Assembly: GCF_900114435.1 (NCBI RefSeq)
Contig: NZ_FOZK01000001.1
Location: 1,116,001-1,180,000, forward strand
Source of the DNA: Halomicrobium zhouii
GTDB lineage: Archaea; Halobacteriota; Halobacteria; Halobacteriales; Haloarculaceae
DNA: 64,000 nt
Reading direction: 5' to 3'
A model generated the notes under the pieces. The model was not told where the DNA came from and did not search any database. It worked only from the letters and a program-made list of their open reading frames with translations. The first letter of the stretch is position 1. Every line of letters begins with the position of its first letter. A program made the translations under genes and the position numbers. Shown here in pieces: positions 8,750-18,485 of the stretch.

Positions 8750-8840
8750 CCGCTCCCGCTCCCGCTCCCGTTCCCGCTCCCACTCCCGCTCCCACTTCCG
8801 CTCCCGCTCTCACTCCCGCTCCCACTCCCACGCCCGCTCT
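8750..8840 (+). repeat. Low-complexity CCGCTC / CCACTC hexanucleotide tract
   Basis: About 15 consecutive near-repeats of a pyrimidine-rich hexamer (CCGCTC with CCACTC, CCGTTC and CTCTCA variants) between the CBS and NIF3 genes. One strand is almost pure pyrimidine plus G at every third position. No gene is supported in it; open frames there give only Gly-Ser-rich translations. Confidence 0.85.
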
Positions 8841-8913
8841 CGAACCGGCTCCCCCGCCTCCCCTGCCGCCTGCTTCCCGAAGGCATACGACCGAGGCCCC
8901 AGAAGCACTGGCC

Positions 8914-9681
8914 ATGGAACTCTCGGAACTGACGGGACGCCTCGACGAGCGACTCGACACTGCGGCGTACGCCGACCTCGACGCCAGCCCCAACGGGCTC
9001 CAGGTCGGTCCGGAGTCGGGAACGGTCGAGCACGTCGCCGTCGCCGTCGACGCCGCCGTCGAGACCGTCGAGCGTGCGGCCGACGCCGGCGCGGACCTGC
9101 TCGTCACTCACCACGGGCTGATCTGGGGCGATATGGAGCGAGTCACCGGATCGAACTACCGCCGAATCGCGCCGCTGGTCGAACACGACCTGCCGCTGTA
9201 CGTCTCCCACCTCCCGCTCGACGGCCACCAGGAACTCGGCAACGCTGCGGGCGTGGCCGACGTGCTCAACCTCGGCAACCGGGAACCGTTCGGTTCGCTC
9301 GGGCCCGAGGTCATCGGCCAGCGCGGCACCGCGAGCGAACCGTACGCCGTCGACGAACTCCGGAACCTGCTGGCCGACGAACTCGACACCGGCGACGGCG
9401 AGGTCCGGGCGCTGGACTTCGGGCCCGACGAGATCAGGGACGTCGCCATCGTCACGGGCAGCGGCGTCGACTGGCTGGGCGAGGCCGCCGACGCGGGCGT
9501 CGACGCGCTCGTCACCGGCGAGGGCAAACAGAAGGCCTTCCACGAGGCCCGCGAAGCGGGCATCAACGTCGTCCTCGCCGGCCACTACGCGACGGAGACG
9601 TTCGGCGTCCGGTCGCTCCAGTCCCTCGTCGAGGAGTGGGGCCTGGAGACGACGTACGTCGACCTCCCGACCGGGCTGTAG
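8914..9681 (+). CDS. NIF3-like dinuclear metal-centre protein
   Basis: 255 residues, full length for the single-domain NIF3/YbgI family. Metal ligands are visible: THHGLIW (His66, His67), HLPLDGH (Asp103, His105) and the C-terminal GHYATE motif. The family forms toroidal hexamers with a two-metal site. Some members are annotated as GTP cyclohydrolase 1 type 2, but the cellular role is unsettled. It is monocistronic, and its promoter would lie in or just after the hexanucleotide tract. Confidence 0.93.
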   Translation: MELSELTGRLDERLDTAAYADLDASPNGLQVGPESGTVEHVAVAVDAAVETVERAADAGADLLVTHHGLIWGDMERVTGSNYRRIAPLVEHDLPLYVSHLPLDGHQELGNAAGVADVLNLGNREPFGSLGPEVIGQRGTASEPYAVDELRNLLADELDTGDGEVRALDFGPDEIRDVAIVTGSGVDWLGEAADAGVDALVTGEGKQKAFHEAREAGINVVLAGHYATETFGVRSLQSLVEEWGLETTYVDLPTGL

Positions 9682-9838
9682 GAGCCGGTCCGACCTGTCG
9701 TCGGCCGGGCGGACTATACCGCTACGTTTTGCGCTCATTCGGGCGACCTCGCCGGAAGAGTCCCGGAGTGGCGCCGGAACAGCGCCGGAGCGCCGCCGAC
9801 CACCGCGCTCAATACGGTCGAGCGTCGAGACGTGCGTG

Positions 9839-10420
9839 ATGGACGCCGACGGCGTGCCGGAGTTCGACGAAATCGCCAGTCACGACGCCCTCGTCGACTG
9901 GTCGCGGGCCTACGCGCGCGAGGCCCGGCGGGAGTGGGTACTCGACGTTCGCCTGGACCTCGTCGAGTGGGAGGTGTCGACGCGGGCCCGGCGACGCGCC
10001 GCTGCGGTCAAGCGCCCGCGCCTCGACGACGCGTCGGTCGGCGACCCCTACGACTGGGAGGACGTCGAGGGCTCGGACGGCCGACCGCTACCCTGTACCG
10101 TCTCGCTCACCTGGGACGCCTTCGACGAGTTCTCGCGCGAGGAGTGGCAGTCCACGCTGCGCCACGAACTCGTCCACGTCGAGCAGTACCAGCGCTTCGG
10201 CACGACCGGCCACGGCAAGCGGTTCAAGCGGCGGGCGGCGGAGATGGAGACGGCGGTCCACTGTCGCACCTTCGCCGAGCCCGAGTGGACGTTCTACTGC
10301 GAGTCCTGCGACGAGGTGACGGCCCACCGCTATCGCGAGTGCAAGCTCGTCCGCGAGTACGACCGCTACCGGTCGAACTGCTGTGAGGCGCCGCTCCGTC
10401 GGACGTCGCCCGGCGACTGA
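9839..10420 (+). CDS. SprT-like zinc metalloprotease domain protein
   Basis: 193 residues from ATG 9839 (a GTG directly before it is also possible). The zincin motif HELVHVEQY followed by GHGKRF is the SprT signature of two His, one Glu and a third His, near residues 110-130. A C-terminal zinc ribbon uses CESC and a later Cys pair (about 155-185). Eukaryotic SPRTN repairs DNA-protein crosslinks; prokaryotic SprT roles are unclear, so protease activity is inferred from the motif. Single gene, no operon. Confidence 0.9.
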   Translation: MDADGVPEFDEIASHDALVDWSRAYAREARREWVLDVRLDLVEWEVSTRARRRAAAVKRPRLDDASVGDPYDWEDVEGSDGRPLPCTVSLTWDAFDEFSREEWQSTLRHELVHVEQYQRFGTTGHGKRFKRRAAEMETAVHCRTFAEPEWTFYCESCDEVTAHRYRECKLVREYDRYRSNCCEAPLRRTSPGD

Positions 10421-10509
10421 CTGCGCTGGTTCCTGTCAGTTGCAGATAGTGGCCGCAACGTCCCGGGAAAGAAAGCGCGTAGGCTTCGCTTCGCTCCCTT
10501 CCGAGCCGT

Positions 10510-13500
10510 TCAGGCGGAAGTCCCGGACGCGAGCAGCGACTCGAACACCTTCCGTTCGGCTTTCCGGCGATGCTGGTGGAACGTCGGCGGCGAAACGTCG
10601 AGTAACGACGCGACTTCTTCGCCCGAAGTCTCGCGGGGCCACTCGAAGAAGCCGGCGTGGAAGGCGGTTTCTAGCGCGGACCGCTGTCGCGGCGTGAGGT
10701 CAGACAGCAATTCGGGAACCGCGAGTTCGCCGTGGTCACGAATCGATAGCTGGCGGCGCTTCAGGAGGTTCGCATCGGGATACACCTCCCGCATGTTGTC
10801 GATTACCGCCCGAACGTCACCGCTCGGTGGCAGGTGGGCCGTCAGGCGATAGTCGCCGTCCTCGATGACGGCTTCGGGAACGGAGCCGCCGAGCGAGGCG
10901 ATGACGGACAGGAGCGGCGGTTCGGTGGCCCGGAGTTCGAACACGGTCTCGACACCGTCGTCGCGGAAGGTGACGCTCTCGTAAAACGGGATCACCTCGA
11001 CCATCGCCGCCACGGTTTCGACACCGTCCGGCGTCGTCCGCCCGAAGAAAATGTAGTCGTCGTCGGAGATGGGAACCGTCTGTTCGAGGCGAATAGGTTC
11101 CGTCTCCGGAGCGTCGACGTCCAGTGACTCGAAGACGTTCTCGATCTGGAACTGCAGTTCGACGACCTCGTCGGTCAACAGCGCCCGTTTTCGGTCGACG
11201 GCGGCGATCGCGTGGCCGACGATCTTCCCGAGCTGGTCCACGACGTCGCGTTCTTTCCCTTCGAACGCGTTCGGGCGCTCGGCGTAGACGTTCAGGACTC
11301 CGTACGTCGTGTTCTCGTGAACGATCGGGATGGCCGCCGACGACCGGAAGCCGTACTCCTGGGCCGTCCCGCGCCAGGGGTCGTATCGGCTGTCGGCACG
11401 GATGTCCTGGGTCGTCTGGGTCGTCCCCATCCGGAGCGCTCGGCCCGTCGGCCCCTCGCTCCGCTCGTCGTCCGGGTCCACCGCGATCGTGATGTCGTCG
11501 AGATACCCCTCGACGCCGGCTTCCGCCCGCAGGTCCACCGTCTCCGTGGTAACGTCTCGCTCGCCGATCCAGGCGAACAGGTACGAATCCGAGTCCGCGA
11601 GGCGTTCACAGACGATCGCTTCGATCTCTTCGCGGCTGGACTGGTCGATGACTGCCCCCGTTATCTCGCGAGCGACCGCGTTGAGTTCGTCGAGGGCGGC
11701 GAGGCGTTCCCGTTGCTGTACCAGTTCGATCTCGGCCGCTTTCCGCTCGGTGATATCGGTGATGGCGCCGGGGAAGGTGACGGGGTCGCCGTCGTCACAC
11801 TCGACGCGTCCCCGGGCGACGACCCAGCGGAGTTCGCCGTCGGCGTTCCTGACCCGATACTCCTCCTCGTACTCCCCGCAGGATTCGAGGGCGGCCTCGA
11901 TGGACCGTTCGACCCGCTCGAGGTCGTCCTCGTGGATCGCCTCGACGAACCGATCGAGAGAGACGCCGTCACGGGCGGCGTCCCGGTCGACGCCGAAGGT
12001 GTCGGCGAGCGACGGGCCCGCGACCATCTCGTCGTCCTGGACGTGCCACTCGAACGTGCCGACGGCGCCGGCCTCGGTCGCGGCTTCCAGTTGCGACTTG
12101 GCGTCTTCCAGGTATCGTTCCCGTTCTTTGCGGTCGGTGACGTCCCGGGACATCGCAGTGACGGCGAAGACCTCGCCGTCGTCGTCGCGGACCGGGACGA
12201 AGTGGAACTCGTAGATCCTACCGTCGATAGTCTCCTCGAACTTGCTGGCTTCGCCCTCGAAGGCGGCCTCGTAGCGCGGGACGACGACCGACGCGACCTG
12301 GGGTGGGAGTCCCTCTCGGACTGGACTCCCCTCGAGCTCGTCTCTCGACACGTCGGCTTCGCCCGCCGGTGTTCCCCCGAACGTGACGTAGCGGAGGTCG
12401 TCGTCGACGAGCGCGATCGCGCCGGCCGGGAAGTTCTCGACTAACGTCTGGTTCCATCGTCGGTACTCCTCGAGCGTGCGTTCGCGTTCCACGCGCTCGG
12501 TCACGTCGCGAACGACGCCGATTCGCTCCGAGTCGCCGTCGGAGTCCATCACCGAGAACGTCGCCTCGCCGGTCCACGTCTCCCCGTTCGGTCTGGTGAG
12601 CTCCGCCTCCAGCGACGCGGTCGTCCGGTCACCGTCCGCCAGTTCCGACTCGAAATCCGCCGCTCGCTCGAGCGTCTCCTCGTCGACGACGGTCGAAACG
12701 TGTTCGCCGACGAGTTCCGCCCGGTCGTACCCGGTCATCGACAGGTACGCGTCGTTGACCTGCGTGAAGCAGCCGTCCTCGTCCACGACGTAGAGTCCGT
12801 CCCGCATCGTCTCGACGATCGCCTCGTAGCGCTGGAGTTCACGTTCGCGCTTCTTCCGCTCGCTCACGTCGCGGAAGTAGACCGACAGTCCCTCATCGGA
12901 GGGGTACACGTGGTTTTCGAACCACGTGTCGACGGGCTCGTACAACTCCTCGAACGTGGCGGACTGCTGTGTCTCGAGGGCCGTCTCGAAGGCGGCCGCC
13001 GCTTTCGGACCCTGTTCGAACGCGTCCCAGATGTACGTCCCCCGGAGTTCGGCGGGCGTCCGCTCCAGGAACTCGCCCGCCCGCTCGTTGACGTACGTGA
13101 ACCGGAGGTCGTCGTCGAGCGCGAAGAACCCGTCGTCGACGCGCTCGAAGACGGTTTCGAGTTCGCTCTCGAGGTCGTCGCGCTGGCGTTCGAGTCGCTG
13201 GGCCTGTGATTTGAGCCGCGTGACGTCCTCACCGGTGGTGACGACACGTTCGATCGCTCCGTCGGCATCGAACACCGGCGCCGCGTTCACGGACAGCCAC
13301 CGGTACCCACCGTCCGGGAGTTCGACCTTCGCTTCCCAGTCGAAGACGGGTTCGCCACTCTCTAACACCCGGGCGGCAGGATGCTCCTCGGGCGCAACGA
13401 GGTTCCCGTCTGCGTCGTAGACCGTCCGCTGGCTGGGTGAATACGACTCGGCCTCGTCGTCTGGGATGTCGAGGACGTCCTTCGCACGTTCGTTGATTCG

Positions 13501-14607
13501 GACGTGATCGCCGTCGCTGTCGAGGACCACGATACCCACCGGACTCGTGTCGAGGATCCGGTCCGTGAGGTCTCGTTCGCGTCGCAGCTGTCGCTCCTGC
13601 TCCCGGCGGTCCGTCATGTCGCGGGTGACCTTCGCGTATCCGTCGAGAGCCCCGTCGTCGTCTCGGATCGCCGTGAGAGTGACGTTCGCCCAGAACCGCG
13701 ATCCGTCGGCGCGAACGCGCCACCCTTCGACTTCGATACTCCCCTCGCTGGCCACTTTCGCCATGTTGTCGGCCGGAACGCCCGCGGCGCGGTCCTCGTC
13801 GGTGTAGAACGTCGCCACGTGCTCGCCGACGATTTCGTCGGCGTCGTACCCCTCGATGCGTGCCGCGCCGGGATTCCACGTCTGAACGCGGCCGTCGGGG
13901 TCGAGCAGGAAGATGGCGTACTCCTCGACCGTGTCGACCAGTGACTCGAACTGGTTGCGGTCGGTCCGGTGGGCGTTCTCCTCCCGTTTTCGGTCGGTGA
14001 CGTCGTAGTAGAGTTCGACCCGGCCGCCGGCGTACGCGCCCGAGTCGATTGGCTCGCTCCGGTGTTCGAGCCATCGCTCGTCGCGTCCGTCCCCGGGAGT
14101 CACGTGACACTCGAATCGCTCGGTGTCGGTGTTGTCGTCGTACGTCGCCAGGACGGTGTCGGCGAACGTCGACGAATCCTCGACGACCGATGCGATGGAC
14201 TCGTCGACGAGTCTCCGTTTGTCCCGGCCGAGCACCCGCTCGCGTTCGAAGCCGAAGTACCGTTCGGTGGCCTCGTTGATCCACGCAACCTCGAACTCCG
14301 AGTCGAGGACGAACACACCGACTTCGGCGTCGTCGAGGACGTCGTCGATCAGGGACTCGGCTGCCTCCTCCCAGTCGGGCGTGGCCGAGTCGCGGTCCTC
14401 GCGCGGTCGCCACCAGACGCGTCCGTTCCCGCCGACTTTCTTGGTATCGAGTCGGTCTTCGTCGACGAGACGCTCGAGACGTTCGTAGGTGCTCCGTCGG
14501 CCCAGGTCGAGGCGTTCTGCTACCTCGGTCGTCGTCCGTGGGGCTCCGCCTTCCTCGAAGAGCGCGAGAGTTTCCCGAAGCGCTTGGGTCAACGCACTAC
14601 TGGCCAT
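10510..14607 (-). CDS. Multi-PAS/GAF regulator with Bat-type C-terminal HTH
   Basis: 1365 residues from ATG 14607 (an upstream in-frame extension to 14760 is rejected). Order: N-terminal winged helix (about 8-68), seven PAS domains (about 85-205, 220-335, 340-460, 475-590, 595-710, 715-830, 835-955) joined by the usual VTDRKRE-type linkers, a GAF domain (about 970-1125), the Bat-associated domain (about 1130-1285) and an HTH_10 domain with the TPRQRSALETAFHAGFF motif (about 1300-1350). There is no histidine kinase domain, so it probably senses signals and binds DNA directly, like the bacterio-opsin activator Bat. The extra N-terminal HTH is uncommon. Divergent from a small DUF7344-type gene, a likely target or partner. 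Confidence 0.92.
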   Translation of the reverse strand: MASSALTQALRETLALFEEGGAPRTTTEVAERLDLGRRSTYERLERLVDEDRLDTKKVGGNGRVWWRPREDRDSATPDWEEAAESLIDDVLDDAEVGVFVLDSEFEVAWINEATERYFGFERERVLGRDKRRLVDESIASVVEDSSTFADTVLATYDDNTDTERFECHVTPGDGRDERWLEHRSEPIDSGAYAGGRVELYYDVTDRKREENAHRTDRNQFESLVDTVEEYAIFLLDPDGRVQTWNPGAARIEGYDADEIVGEHVATFYTDEDRAAGVPADNMAKVASEGSIEVEGWRVRADGSRFWANVTLTAIRDDDGALDGYAKVTRDMTDRREQERQLRRERDLTDRILDTSPVGIVVLDSDGDHVRINERAKDVLDIPDDEAESYSPSQRTVYDADGNLVAPEEHPAARVLESGEPVFDWEAKVELPDGGYRWLSVNAAPVFDADGAIERVVTTGEDVTRLKSQAQRLERQRDDLESELETVFERVDDGFFALDDDLRFTYVNERAGEFLERTPAELRGTYIWDAFEQGPKAAAAFETALETQQSATFEELYEPVDTWFENHVYPSDEGLSVYFRDVSERKKRERELQRYEAIVETMRDGLYVVDEDGCFTQVNDAYLSMTGYDRAELVGEHVSTVVDEETLERAADFESELADGDRTTASLEAELTRPNGETWTGEATFSVMDSDGDSERIGVVRDVTERVERERTLEEYRRWNQTLVENFPAGAIALVDDDLRYVTFGGTPAGEADVSRDELEGSPVREGLPPQVASVVVPRYEAAFEGEASKFEETIDGRIYEFHFVPVRDDDGEVFAVTAMSRDVTDRKERERYLEDAKSQLEAATEAGAVGTFEWHVQDDEMVAGPSLADTFGVDRDAARDGVSLDRFVEAIHEDDLERVERSIEAALESCGEYEEEYRVRNADGELRWVVARGRVECDDGDPVTFPGAITDITERKAAEIELVQQRERLAALDELNAVAREITGAVIDQSSREEIEAIVCERLADSDSYLFAWIGERDVTTETVDLRAEAGVEGYLDDITIAVDPDDERSEGPTGRALRMGTTQTTQDIRADSRYDPWRGTAQEYGFRSSAAIPIVHENTTYGVLNVYAERPNAFEGKERDVVDQLGKIVGHAIAAVDRKRALLTDEVVELQFQIENVFESLDVDAPETEPIRLEQTVPISDDDYIFFGRTTPDGVETVAAMVEVIPFYESVTFRDDGVETVFELRATEPPLLSVIASLGGSVPEAVIEDGDYRLTAHLPPSGDVRAVIDNMREVYPDANLLKRRQLSIRDHGELAVPELLSDLTPRQRSALETAFHAGFFEWPRETSGEEVASLLDVSPPTFHQHRRKAERKVFESLLASGTSA

Positions 14608-14638
14608 TACCGTATGCTCTCGTGGCTCGTCCCCATCA

Positions 14639-14658
14639 ACCCTCCGTCGATGGAGGGT
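14639..14658. promoter_or_regulatory. Perfect hairpin upstream of the multi-PAS regulator gene
   Basis: ACCCTCC, a 6-nt loop and GGAGGGT make a perfect 7-bp inverted repeat 32-51 nt before the ATG at 14607. It could be an autoregulatory operator or a leader hairpin; the sequence does not decide. Its position between two divergent regulator genes makes an operator reasonable. Confidence 0.35.
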
Positions 14659-14848
14659 GTGTGCCAAGTAACCGTGGCCGAACGTGCCAGGTCTTTCGTA
14701 TCGAATGATCCGGAAAGAAGCCGAAGTGGCACGCGGCCGAGCCGGGGGTAATCTCGGCACCTACCTAATCACTTATACTCTGGCGTTACGGGTGAGGGGA
14801 TCCGAATGGGAGGTATACCGGCCGAAGCCGGCTGGAGAGGGCGCAACT

Positions 14849-15157
14849 ATGAGACAGTCTACACACCGAGGGACGAGCGCTTGCGAGAGAGTCGATCATT
14901 TGAGTGACAGCGAGTACCACCAGGTACTTTCCTCAGACCGGCGGCGAACGACGCTCGAAGTGCTCGCCGAACGGACGACCCCGGTCGATCTGGAGGGCCT
15001 GGCGGTGGCGGTCGCCACTCGGGAAAACGACGCGGACGACGTCGCCGACGCGGTCGTCACGCAGGTCGCATCTACACTCCACCACATTCACCTTCCGAAG
15101 CTGGCCCGTTTCGGTGTGGTGGAGTACGACGCGAACGCAGCCCGTATCGAAACCTGA
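14849..15157 (+). CDS. Small winged-helix-like protein (DUF7344 type)
   Basis: 102 residues from ATG 14849. The helical core with DRRRTTLEVLAER and a C-terminal LPKLARFGVVEYD wing match the small haloarchaeal proteins grouped as DUF7344, thought to be winged-helix DNA-binding domains. It is divergent from the large Bat-type regulator with about 240 bp between them, so the two may share control. A TATA-like ACTTATACTC lies further upstream (about 14770). Longer upstream reading frames are unlikely. Confidence 0.8.
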   Translation: MRQSTHRGTSACERVDHLSDSEYHQVLSSDRRRTTLEVLAERTTPVDLEGLAVAVATRENDADDVADAVVTQVASTLHHIHLPKLARFGVVEYDANAARIET

Positions 15158-15449
15158 CCGCGAAACCGCACCTGACGGAATACTAGCGGTCGCTTTAGCC
15201 GACTGGTTCGCGATCGATCTGCTGGAAGGGCGTGAATTCTCCGTCCCCCGGATCGCTGGTGAGGCGAAACCGGGAACGCGACGTGAGAGACTCGCACTGA
15301 AAACGTCCTCTGGACCTCGCAGGCCGGATTTGGCGGCTTCTGGCGGAGTCTACTATCCTGGTGAGATGCGGGGGTTACTCCATCCGGTATCGGGCTTACC
15401 GCGGGAAAACTGGCTGATAACAAAATAGTGACGGCGTCTGTGTCTCCCT

Positions 15450-15599
15450 ATGGCGTACCAGGTAGACTGTAGCGAAGGGGACGGTTTCATGATCAAGTCC
15501 GAGGACGAGCAAGAGGTCGTCGAACACGTGAAAGCGCACGCGAAAGAGAAACACGATATGGATCTGAGCGACGACGAGGCGCGCGACATGATCCAGTAG
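15450..15599 (+). CDS. Small DUF1059-type protein
   Basis: 49 residues. A central segment (EEVVEHVKAHAKEKH-like, about residues 20-36) and a terminal MIQ match the short DUF1059 proteins common in haloarchaea; their function is unknown. The reading frame is clean from ATG to TAG and the composition is acidic. The 290 bp before it hold no supported gene. Confidence 0.8.
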   Translation: MAYQVDCSEGDGFMIKSEDEQEVVEHVKAHAKEKHDMDLSDDEARDMIQ

Positions 15600-15952
15600 G
15601 CCTGTCCGAGGCGGCGAGCCCAGCGCGATACGGTAACCGACCGGGAACTGAACGAATCCCCGACCCGGCGTCTCTGATTCGACGAGGCTCCGCAGTCCGG
15701 CTCGCGCTTCTCGAAGTCACTCGTTGTGGAGCGGACGCTATCGCCGCTGATTCACCGAGCGCTAATCCGCCGGTTCGACCGCGGAACTGGTCGAGGTTCC
15801 GTGCGGCGTCGCTCCTCCGTCTCTCGCACGTCGATGTCGACAGGCGGCGGTCGGTTCACTCGCCGGGCGATGCCTGCATCGCCGCTATGGTCCAGATGCC
15901 ACAGGGCGGGATGTCGGTGCGCGACGCGTTCTGCGTCGCCTGGACGTGCGGA
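15600..15952. other. Intergenic stretch with no recognisable gene
   Basis: 353 bp between the DUF1059 gene and the convergent transporter gene. I see no gene, tRNA, strong hairpin or long repeat; open frames entering it are antisense shadows of the transporter. Confidence 0.6.
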
Positions 15953-17212
15953 CTACCGATCCACGATCCAGAGTACCGCCGACAGCGCGGCGGCGGCCCC
16001 CAGCGACGCCGCCAGCAGACTAAACGCCGCCCGGAACCCGACCGTCTCCGAGAGGTAGCCGACGACGGCCGGGGAGACGGCGCCAGCGCCCATCAGCAGT
16101 GTCCGGACGACGCCGAAGCTCCCACCGCTGATGGCGTCGGGGATGACCGCCATCAGGTAGGCGCCCCTGACCGGCCGATAGCCGTGGGCGCCCAGACCGA
16201 GGGCGACGACGGCCGCGCCGAGAACCAGTGGGCCACCGGTCGCCGAGAGCGCCAGAATCGCGACCATGCCCGCCGTCGCGACGCTGATGGTGAGGACGAT
16301 GACTGGCAAGGCACCGACCCGGTCGCTGGCCTCGCCGGTCACCAGCTGGATCAGGCTGACGACGAACAGCGCGCTGAACAGCAGGTTCGAGAGCGCCACC
16401 GAGAGGGCCGTCTCGCTGGCCAGGTACAGCGGCAGGAAGGCGACCGCACCGTTGTAGGCGAACGAGAACAGCAGCGTCACGACGACGAAGGCGGTGAACC
16501 GCGGTTTCCGGAACAGCGAGACGTAGGTCCGGAATGACGTCGTTTCGGAGCCGTCGTCGTCCGCTCGCCCCGCTGTCGCCTCCGAACCGGCCGCGTATCG
16601 CTCGTCCCCGGTCGCGTCCCCGGTGAGATAGCGTGGGACCCGAACGGCGACGGCGACTGCCAGCCCCGCGCTCGCGAGCCCGCCCGCGAGGAACAGCGTC
16701 CGCCAGGGCGCCCCGAGGACCGGCGGGAGTGCGGCGACGACCACCACCGCCGCTGGCGCCGCGACGCCGCCGAACGTCCCGAACGTGTCGAACACGCCGA
16801 GGACGCGCCCGGTCTGGGCCGGATACGTCCGCGACAGGAGGCGCACGCCGACGGTCTTGTAGGCGCCCGTCCCCGCCCCGATCAGGAGCATCGCGGCCGC
16901 CAGCACTGCGAAGGGCGAGTCGACGACCAACACCAGCGCGCCCGCGGCGGTGACCAGCGACCCCCCGACCAGGACCCGTACCGACCCCCGCCGGTCGGCC
17001 AGCACTCCCGTGGGGAACTGGGCCGCCGCGTAGACGAGCATGAACCCGGTGAACGCCGTCCCGAGCACCGTCCGCGAGACGCCGAATGTCTCCCCGAGCG
17101 TGCCGAACAGCGGCGGAAAGGCGTAGCGCAGGAACTTCCCGAGGAACCAGACGAGCGCGGCCAGGACCAGCGGTTCGAACCGACCGACCCCGCCGAGTCG
17201 CCGACTCACCAT
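15953..17212 (-). CDS. Major facilitator superfamily transporter
   Basis: 419 residues with about 12 hydrophobic segments in two halves, split by an acidic cytoplasmic loop near residues 200-225. A motif-A like LADRRGS follows the second segment. It resembles MFS sugar-phosphate, nitrate or drug carriers too distantly to name a substrate. The ATG at 17212 is divergent from the deoxyhypusine synthase gene with 217 bp between, so the intergenic region holds both promoters. Confidence 0.92.
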   Translation of the reverse strand: MVSRRLGGVGRFEPLVLAALVWFLGKFLRYAFPPLFGTLGETFGVSRTVLGTAFTGFMLVYAAAQFPTGVLADRRGSVRVLVGGSLVTAAGALVLVVDSPFAVLAAAMLLIGAGTGAYKTVGVRLLSRTYPAQTGRVLGVFDTFGTFGGVAAPAAVVVVAALPPVLGAPWRTLFLAGGLASAGLAVAVAVRVPRYLTGDATGDERYAAGSEATAGRADDDGSETTSFRTYVSLFRKPRFTAFVVVTLLFSFAYNGAVAFLPLYLASETALSVALSNLLFSALFVVSLIQLVTGEASDRVGALPVIVLTISVATAGMVAILALSATGGPLVLGAAVVALGLGAHGYRPVRGAYLMAVIPDAISGGSFGVVRTLLMGAGAVSPAVVGYLSETVGFRAAFSLLAASLGAAAALSAVLWIVDR

Positions 17213-17429
17213 TCGGATGGCTCCCCCGGTTTCGCCACTGGCACCCGTGGCTCGGCAACGCTCGACGTCGTCTCGGCGGTCGACTCACTCACGTGCGTGT
17301 TCAGGGATGGCCGCCTCGGGCGGAAATAGCTTCGATTTCGGTGCGGCGTGTTCCGACGGTGCGGTCTCGTTGCGTTGTCCGACGTCGGCGAACCACGTCG
17401 TTGAAATCGCTGCCGACGGGAGTACGGGT

Positions 17430-18458
17430 ATGACCGACGACCACGAGGAGGAGACGCCCCGGGAGACGTTCGACCACGACCCAATCGGGCACGCGCAGGT
17501 CGGCGGCGGCATGACCGTGGGCGAACTCGCCGACGAGTATGGGAAGGCGGGCATCGGCGCCGCAGACCTGCACGAGGCCGTCGACATCACGGCCGAGATG
17601 TTCGACGACGACGTCACGACCTTTCTGGGCCTCGCTGGGGCGATGGTCCCCACCGGGATGCGCCAGATCGTCGCGGACCTCATCGCCGACGGGCACGTCG
17701 ACGTGCTCGTGACCACGGGGGCGAACCTGACCCACGACGCCATCGAGGCCATCGGCGGCAAGCACCACCACGGCGCGGTCCACGAGGAAGGGAAAACCGA
17801 GCGAGAACACGACGAGCGCCTGCGGGACGAGGGCGTCGACCGCATCTACAACGTCTACCTCCCCCAGGAGCACTTCGCGCTGTTCGAGAACCACCTCCGG
17901 AGCGAGGTCTTTCCGGCCCTGGAGGCCGAGTCACAGGAAGAGGGCGCGGTCTCCATCCAGCGCCTCACCGAGGAACTGGGTCGGGCCAACTCGGCGGTCA
18001 ACGAGGCCGAAGACGTCGACGAACACCAGGGCGTGGCGGCGACGGCGTACGAACACGACGTCCCGATCCACTGCCCGGCGGTCCAGGACTCGGTACTGGG
18101 CATCCAGGCGTGGATGCAGTCCCAGGTCACCGACTTCACGCTCGACGCGCTGGCCGACATGACGCCGCTGTCCGACATCGCGGCCGAGGCCGAGCAGACG
18201 GGCGCGTTCGTCGTCGGCGGCGGCGTCCCGAAGAACTACGTCCTCCAGACGATGCTCGTCTCGCCGGACGCCTACGACTACGCGGTCCAGTTGACGATGG
18301 ACACGCCCCAGACCGGCGGCCTGTCGGGCGCGACGCTGGAAGAGGCCCGTTCGTGGGGCAAACTGGAGAAGGCGGCCCGCAACGCATCCGTCTACGCCGA
18401 CGCGACCATCACGCTACCGCTTGTCGTCGCTGCAGCGAGAGAGAAGATCGAGTCGTAA
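17430..18458 (+). CDS. dys: Deoxyhypusine synthase
   Basis: 342 residues from ATG 17430; the open frame extends to 17217 but that part is intergenic. The family core is clear, including TTGANLTHD and, near the C-terminus, RSWGKLEK, whose Lys311 corresponds to the lysine that forms the covalent aminobutyl intermediate. The enzyme uses NAD+ to transfer the aminobutyl group (in Haloferax reportedly from agmatine) to Lys36 of aIF5A. The target gene and an agmatinase are about 11 kb upstream. It is convergent with the membrane protein gene, 27 bp apart. Confidence 0.96.
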   Translation: MTDDHEEETPRETFDHDPIGHAQVGGGMTVGELADEYGKAGIGAADLHEAVDITAEMFDDDVTTFLGLAGAMVPTGMRQIVADLIADGHVDVLVTTGANLTHDAIEAIGGKHHHGAVHEEGKTEREHDERLRDEGVDRIYNVYLPQEHFALFENHLRSEVFPALEAESQEEGAVSIQRLTEELGRANSAVNEAEDVDEHQGVAATAYEHDVPIHCPAVQDSVLGIQAWMQSQVTDFTLDALADMTPLSDIAAEAEQTGAFVVGGGVPKNYVLQTMLVSPDAYDYAVQLTMDTPQTGGLSGATLEEARSWGKLEKAARNASVYADATITLPLVVAAAREKIES

Positions 18459-18485
18459 TCGACGGTCCGCTAAGTGCGGTCCCGC

